This document shows positions 58,182-64,000 of a stretch of 64,000 nt of DNA, piece after piece (the first letter of the stretch is position 1; each line of letters opens with the position of its first letter). A model generated the notes under the pieces. The model worked only from the letters and a program-made list of their open reading frames with translations. It searched no databases and had not been told where the DNA came from. The position numbers were made by a program, and so were the translations under genes. The DNA lies in the NCBI GenBank assembly GCA_964035545.1, contig OZ037772.1, forward strand, positions 5,109,733 through 5,173,732. The letters run 5' to 3'. The stretch is from Bugula neritina. Taxonomy: Eukaryota; Bryozoa; Gymnolaemata; Cheilostomatida; Bugulidae.

Positions 58182-59872
58182 TATGATTTACAATTTAATA
58201 GCATCTTGACATTTTTAGTCGAAACTCTGTCTTAAGTTGATATTACCATACATATGTTTCTGGTGGCCTAATCACTTCACTCCGTGGCAGATACTCAGAA
58301 AGTCAGCAAAAATTTGCACTAATGCTACTGTAGTGAAATTAGTGCTAGTTTGCTAAGCTATTTTAGCTACACTAAGAAAAGCTTTCCACAGCACAGCCAG
58401 TGCTAACTCTGGCACTTGGCAATAGTTAGTGCTAGTGAACTGGTGTAATTTTAAGAAAGCAAAATAAGTAAGTTATTTACATTAATTATATTGTTTCCTT
58501 TTTTTGTTTATTGTTTATTTATGTTTATCCTGATCATGTAAGTTTGAATTGTAATAATTGTAGTCTTGACGATGTCAACCAGATGTCAATAGAAGTATAA
58601 TAAAACATAATAAAGAACATCAGTGAAGAGTTAATGCTCAACTCTAAGCCTAGTTCACTACAGTCAAGATTATTCGTAACCAAGTCAAGATTTTCTTATT
58701 GAGTCAAGTCAAGATAATTCCCAAAGTCAAGTCAAAGATAATTAAGAAGAATAATAAAGATCTGCTGGACCAGTAGAGATTTTTGGAGTTGGAATTGTCC
58801 ATACATACAGATAAGCTGATGTGGGCATAAAGTAGATGAATTCCAGTGATACATCCAAAAGAGAAGTCTCACAGGCCAGCTAAGTCAAAGTGTTATTCAA
58901 ATATGTTCAGTTATGATGATGCATACAAATGCAGCTATAAGGGAATGGAACATTCAAGAAGTTCATTTGATGATGTGTGTATGAATTGATTAGAGTTAAT
59001 AGTTTCTACATCAAGCTGGAACATTGGATTTAGCTTTTTGTCACAAATTTGTCACCATATGTGTTTTGTCATAATATTTTTCTATATGCAAGAAATTAAG
59101 TTTTGCTATTGTTATTTGTTATAGTGCAGGCTAAGTTGTAAAAAGCTTTGTCTGCAAATCTCATTGACTTGGGTGCTTTAAAATCCAAGTCAAATCATTG
59201 CTAGTATAGGTATCTGTGCCAGCATTTTGTCAAAGCCCTCCAGAAAGCTTTCCAGTCTCAAACATAAAACAGCATTTCCTTGTTACTCTGTCATTGTCAT
59301 AATATGTTGTCTAATTGCTGTCATCTATCTAGTGGTATTATTATACAAATTGGTGATTTAGCACATTTTGGTTATTTTTAACATTTGTGGTGCATGAACA
59401 CAAAGCACTGTAGATTGTCATTTGGAGACAACACTTGTATATGTCATTGATATTTGTATGTGAGACATAGGTTATGTTGTAAACAATTGTGTAGGTTGTT
59501 TGATTATAAATGCACTCAGTACTAGTTTGTTCACTTTCAGATCTAAAGCTAAACTTTATATATTGATAAATTGTTTTTTTTTGTGTTGTATCTGACAATA
59601 TTTATTGTGATAATTCTCTATGTGTTAGCATCATTTTGATAAATTTGTCAATCTCTATGGATTACGTATAACTTTTAGTAATAATTGTTAATTGATTACA
59701 CTTAATTATATAAGATGAGTGATTTATACATGGAAGTGTTAAACTGCATGTCGGTGAAACAACTCCGTGGTGAGTCGGAAACGCTGGACCTTTTCCAGCG
59801 GCTAATAGTGCATAACCTCAGTTCGCTTTTTATTTTTATTTTTAGAACCGAGGTTTTTTCATTCCAGAGGAC
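58182..59872. other. Non-coding, with dispersed repeat copy 2
   Basis: 58350-58620 is homologous to 31010-31320. The rest is AT-rich without a gene. 59720-59872 is probably the 5' leader of the R2-like element. Confidence 0.5.
58350..58620 (+). repeat. Dispersed repeat, copy 2
   Basis: Same word order as 31010-31320. Confidence 0.55.
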
Positions 59873-62070
59873 ATGCCGCCAAAAACTAGGCGTAATGAAA
59901 CCCCCACTGGGGCTTCTACCTCTGTGGACTCAGATGTGTGCCGACTGCAGCAGTGTGGCAACAGCAGTTGTTCTACCAGAACGAACAGGAACATAGCGAC
60001 CAATTTTGTCGTAGTTCCAAAATATTCAGATTGGGGCGTTGACAGACCTTTCATCTGTCAAGTATGCACCTTCTACCAGTGCACCCCATGTGGTTCAGCT
60101 TACAGCTCCCTGCGTGGACTCTCTCTACATTTGAGGAGATCCCACGAGGAACGTTACCATCAGGGAGAGGCTGAAAGAGAGGTGAGGAAACTGAGATGGG
60201 ACGATGGAATGTTAATAAGACTGGCTAGGGAGGAGGTGAAGCTTCGGCAGCAAGGAGTACGGCACATCAATCAGGAATTGCAGAAATGCTTTCCTGAGTA
60301 CAGTATTGAATCGATCAAGGGGCAGAGAAACAAGAAGGTAAGGTATTCTCAGCTACTGGCTGAAGAGTACGCGAAAGCCGACAACGTGCCAGAAACGCAA
60401 CCAGCCGTAGACTCACTAAATCCCAATGCCAAAGAGGAACTAGTTGCCATCAGGAACCATGTGGATCTCTCCCTCATTTTTGGTGAAGAGGTCATAGACG
60501 TGAATGCCGTCTTAGACCAGGATGTGCTCGACACATCGCTGGAGAGGCTCTTTCCGGCAGTTCGGAAAACAAACTCGGGTGGTGCCAACAGGCAGGATGC
60601 AGACCTTGGGGATCCCTCGGTGACTCTCACGAGTCGCCGCAGACGTCGACGTCTCTATAAACGAGTACAGAGGATGTTCTGCCGGGACCCCAAGCGTCTG
60701 ATGAGTGGTATACTTCAGGAAAGCCTTGATGTCAAGGACTCTATTCCTCAAAGTGCTGAGGAGTTTTGGACCGAGCTGCTGGGAAGGGAATCTCCAGTCG
60801 ATGTGCCGGAGTACAATGATCCCCACGTCAGACTGGACGGCCTTATGGGCCCCATCTCGGAAGAAGAGGTAGTTAAATATCTCTCTCGGAAGAGTAGTGG
60901 GGCACCGGGGCCGGACGGCCTGACGTGGCGGATGCTCAAGAACAATAAAGAAAAGGAACTCACATCTCTTTTTAACCTCTGGTTGTACCTAGGTTCTGTT
61001 CCTTCCAGAATTTGTGAGGGAAGGACCACCCTCATACCGAAAGCCCCAGGTACTACTGATCCTAGCCAGTACAGGCCCATTACGGTGGGTTCTGTCCTCT
61101 TGCGGCTGTATCATAGTATCTTGGGGGAGGTTGGAAAGTTCGCTACCAATCTCCCAATGCCAGAAAGGGTTTCGGCAGGGTGATGGTATTTACTTTAATT
61201 CCATACTCCTGCAGAAATGCATTAGTGACGCCAGATCTAAATGTCGAAACCTCCGACTCGCATTTCTGGATATGCGCAAAGCCTTTGACAGCGTTGGGCA
61301 CGGTGCACTATGGACGGCTTGTAGGCGACTGGGTGTCCCTGAGCATCTAGTGGAGTACTTCTCGAAATTTTACTCAATGAGTAGTACAAAGCTGGTGCTC
61401 GGGGACACATTGTCTAGTAGTATTACATCTAAAAGAGGGATCAAGCAAGGCGATCCCATGTCAGTGCACCTGTTCAACGCTGTTATCGATCTTTGCGTAC
61501 AAAAACTTAATTGTAACATTGGGTACAGGATTGGTGACGAGAGGGTCACGTATATGGCTTTTGCCGACGATATTATTCTTTTTTCCGAAAGCAAGGAGGG
61601 CCTGAGTGTCAATGCTGAGCTCCTAATTAGTGAGCTAGGGAAAGCAGGGTTTCAAGCAAACCCTAGTAAGAGTGCTACAATTAGCATTGGTGCGAGAAAG
61701 GGGAAGTGGTTCTCGGACAGCAAGACGTTTTTGAAGGTAGACGGGGTCGAGGTACCGGCTGTGTCCATCACGGATACATACCGGTATCTTGGCGCCCAGG
61801 TAGGTGTGAAGTTAGAGGGATCAAACCCTAGGAAAGAAATCACCCATCGGATTAGAGAGGCTGTCCCGAGCACCACTTAAACCTCAGCAAAGACTTTTTC
61901 TTTTGAGGGAGCACTTTTTGCCTAAGTTTTTCCACCAATTGGTACTACTTGAGCCATCTTCCAAAACGCTGAGTGGATTGGATTACCAAGTACGCTCAGC
62001 GGTAAAGAAATGGCTCAAAGTCAAGCAGCAATGTCCAAGCGCGTTTTTATACGCCAGCATCAAGGACAAA
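59873..62070 (+). pseudogene. R2-like non-LTR retrotransposon, frameshifted
   Basis: From ATG 59873 (MPPKTRRNE): a C2H2 zinc finger near residues 72-92 (CTPCGSAYSSLRGLSLHLRR with following SH), a Myb-like DNA-binding part (LRWDDGMLIRLAREE, then SIESIKGQRNKKVRYSQL), and RT from about residue 345 (GAPGPDGLTWRML, YRPITVGSVLLRL). One frameshift near 61170 moves to the frame with AFLDMRKAFDSVGHGALW, GIKQGDPMS and the catalytic YMAFADDIILF (about 61560). Another near 61860 moves to the R2-typical RAPLKPQQRLFLLREHF and VRSAVKKWLKV. The C-terminal CCHC and restriction-like endonuclease are absent: near 62070 the frame runs into the SAP sequence. R2-group elements normally target fixed sites; this one is not in rDNA. 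Confidence 0.85.
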
Positions 62071-62085
62071 CTAAATCGCTATGGG

Positions 62086-64000
62086 ATGCCAGCAACTGGC
62101 GACAAAGAAGAGTTAAAGCATCGCCTACTCAAAAAGTTTGAAAGTCATCAAACACAGGTGGACAAAAGTACAAATGATAAGTGTAAGGTAGAAGTAAGTT
62201 CACAAAAAGACACACCTTCAAATACCAAACATGAAGACTCAGTGCAGCACAATGATTTCAACTCTCGTGACCACAGAAAGGCTGCAAAGGCAAGAAGAAA
62301 AGCTGAAATACGAAAACTGCTGGGTGAGATGGACAGATCTAGTGATGAGGACTCATCAGGTCACAAAAAGGAAAATTACCACTTGCAAGAAGCTTGTGTT
62401 CATGGAAGTCCAATGATGTTTGAGAGGTTACCAGCACCTACCCCGCCTGTATTTAATGGCAACGTACTTGAATATCATGATTGGAAGGTAGCATTTGATG
62501 GATTGATTGGTCATCTCCCTTTACAACCAAGCCAGAAGTTCTACTACCTAAAGCAGTATTTGAGTGGTAGAGCACTCAATGCTGTAAGCAGTTTTCTTTT
62601 AATAAACACAGAGAAGGCATACATGAAAGCACGAAATCTCCTAGACAAGAGATATGGAGATCCTTATTTACTCAGTAGAGAGATTCAAACAAAGTTGAGA
62701 GCTTGGCCAAAAATAGCTACAAGAAACACCGAGGGACTACGTGACTTTTCTGACTTCTTAACCAAATGCCTCACAATGAAAAATGAAACAAAATCCTTAA
62801 ACTATCTTGACAGTGTTTTTGAAATCTTAGAGTTAACTCGGAAACTCCCAGAATGGGTCATAAACAAAAGGAATGACAAGGCCTATGAATATAGAGAAGA
62901 AAATGGAGAACATCCTGATTTTAACAAGTTCGTAAAATTTTTGCGCATGGAGTCAGATAAGGCATGTATTTCTGTGTATTCGTTAGCAGCAGTGAGACAA
63001 ACTACTGAATCTAATAAAAGGAGGGATATTTATACCAAGGCAATACCAGAAAGAAAGTCTATGATGATGAACAACATTTTTGATGAGAAAACCACACATT
63101 TAACCAGGAAACGTGAAAAGTGTGTTATTTATTCAAAGAAGCATCCTACAGTATTACACCAAGAGGACCAGTGGAAGAAACCTGAAAATACTATATGTTA
63201 TGAAGATGAATCTCCAACAAAAGAAGTGGTGGCTGCTCAAGATATTCTACGGACTGTAGACCAAGACTTTAAGTACGTAGATAATCAGTCTTCAACAGTT
63301 TTTGGACAAGTTGGCAACGTATCACAAGATGACATGAAGTGTATGAATATTGAAAAAGAAAACGTAAAGCAAAATGTATCTAGTTGCTTGTCCATGAAAG
63401 ACGACATTGAGCCATCGCATGAAAGTAAAATAACAGTATTTACCCGAAAAGAGGTAAAGTTTCAAAAATTTGTAGATCCAGCTATTCAGGACCTGTATGA
63501 TTTTGCTGATGCAAATTGGTTGGGATGCATCTCAAGGAAGTTTAGAGGAAATTCACATCAAGGAAATGAAGAAAGGAGAAATTCATTCCATCTTTTAAGG
63601 GCCAAAGCACGTACAACACCATCGATGATTACCACTGTATCTCGCTTAGAGTTGAAAATAGCAACTCATTTGAGCAAATTAGTTAGACCTGAACAAGTGT
63701 TTGCGTACAATAGTTTTAAGATAGAACTAGAATATATAGCAAATAAAACTTGGCCATCTCAAGCATTAGTCTCAAATGACATTCAACAAGTAAAGAATCG
63801 CACCAACATGTTTCAATTGACACATGTCTCAACTAGAAATAGTCTAGCTCAGTTACAACTTATGGAACTAACGTTTGAAAAACATGAACAGTCAACCTCG
63901 TTTCATAGACCAACATGTCTCTGCTCTATAACAGAAGATCGCTCATCTCCTACATGTTTAGCAAGCTATGAATCTATGGCAGACTATGCAATGAAGTCAA
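62086..64000 (+). CDS. SAP / BEL-Pao gag-derived protein (partial)
   Basis: The frame is open from 61816 to the window end; the first ATG after the R2-like part is 62086, the next 62329. No stop occurs for about 2.1 kb, and the gene continues beyond. A SAP-type DNA-binding motif spans about 62056-62150 (KDKLNRYGMPATGDKEELKH, RLLKKFE), so the true start may lie upstream. A Lys/Glu-rich linker follows, then a BEL/Pao gag (DUF1759-like) region at 62428-62990 (LPAPTPPVFNGN, EYHDWKVAFDGLI, LLDKRYGDP). A degraded zinc site follows (KCVIYSKKHPTVLH, second Cys replaced by Tyr). Then comes an RNase H-like region of Pao type (LYDFADANWLG, LLRAKARTTPSM, VSRLEL, IELEYIANKTW). Protease and RT are absent and two acidic RNase H positions look lost. 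Possibly a domesticated gene. Confidence 0.7.
   Translation, partial: MPATGDKEELKHRLLKKFESHQTQVDKSTNDKCKVEVSSQKDTPSNTKHEDSVQHNDFNSRDHRKAAKARRKAEIRKLLGEMDRSSDEDSSGHKKENYHLQEACVHGSPMMFERLPAPTPPVFNGNVLEYHDWKVAFDGLIGHLPLQPSQKFYYLKQYLSGRALNAVSSFLLINTEKAYMKARNLLDKRYGDPYLLSREIQTKLRAWPKIATRNTEGLRDFSDFLTKCLTMKNETKSLNYLDSVFEILELTRKLPEWVINKRNDKAYEYREENGEHPDFNKFVKFLRMESDKACISVYSLAAVRQTTESNKRRDIYTKAIPERKSMMMNNIFDEKTTHLTRKREKCVIYSKKHPTVLHQEDQWKKPENTICYEDESPTKEVVAAQDILRTVDQDFKYVDNQSSTVFGQVGNVSQDDMKCMNIEKENVKQNVSSCLSMKDDIEPSHESKITVFTRKEVKFQKFVDPAIQDLYDFADANWLGCISRKFRGNSHQGNEERRNSFHLLRAKARTTPSMITTVSRLELKIATHLSKLVRPEQVFAYNSFKIELEYIANKTWPSQALVSNDIQQVKNRTNMFQLTHVSTRNSLAQLQLMELTFEKHEQSTSFHRPTCLCSITEDRSSPTCLASYESMADYAMKS

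Overview
The window is invertebrate animal DNA: AT-rich, with intron-split genes, canonical GT-AG splice sites, animal-type retrotransposons, SINEs and many microsatellites. An intron-rich innexin (the invertebrate gap-junction family) together with fucolectin-like lectin genes suggests a lophotrochozoan (mollusc, annelid, bryozoan or similar). The species cannot be named from the sequence alone.

Layout. 1-2.4 kb: a decayed Ty3/Gypsy element. 3.1-18.3 kb: a tandem cluster of secreted two-domain proteins (PAN/apple-like plus F5/8C-fucolectin-like), with three complete four-exon genes and one orphan last exon, all with phase-1 introns. LINE fragments, TA arrays and a probable MITE lie between or inside them. 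18.5-26.1 kb: a nearly complete, young Gypsy element with both LTRs, a tRNA-Leu-type primer site, gag, protease and pol. It is inserted into a duplicated 3' flank of the cluster, so its empty site can be read from the paralogue near 6.57 kb. 28.5-29.5 kb: two minus-strand exons of an unidentified gene, followed by a TA-flanked inverted-repeat element. 33.1-40.5 kb (possibly to 44.3 kb): a complete innexin gene on the minus strand. 41-52 kb: mostly non-coding, with SINEs and minisatellites. 52-54.8 kb: three minus-strand exons of another unidentified gene. 55.5-58.2 kb: a decayed gag-protease element and a possible THAP/P-element remnant. 59.9-62.1 kb: an R2-like LINE with two frameshifts. 62.1 kb to the window end: an unbroken frame with a SAP motif followed by BEL/Pao gag-like and RNase H-like regions.

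The most unusual features are these. (1) Several innexin introns begin with tandem arrays abutting the 5' splice site; in three of them the repeat unit includes the end of the upstream exon and the donor, so the donor is reiterated. (2) The innexin has an in-frame TGA that an internal consensus donor would bypass in the correct phase, giving a long C-terminal isoform. (3) The SAP/BEL-derived frame has stayed open for about 2.1 kb although it lacks protease and reverse transcriptase and has lost catalytic residues, which suggests domestication. Exon boundaries were read by eye from splice signals and phase, and no database search was possible.
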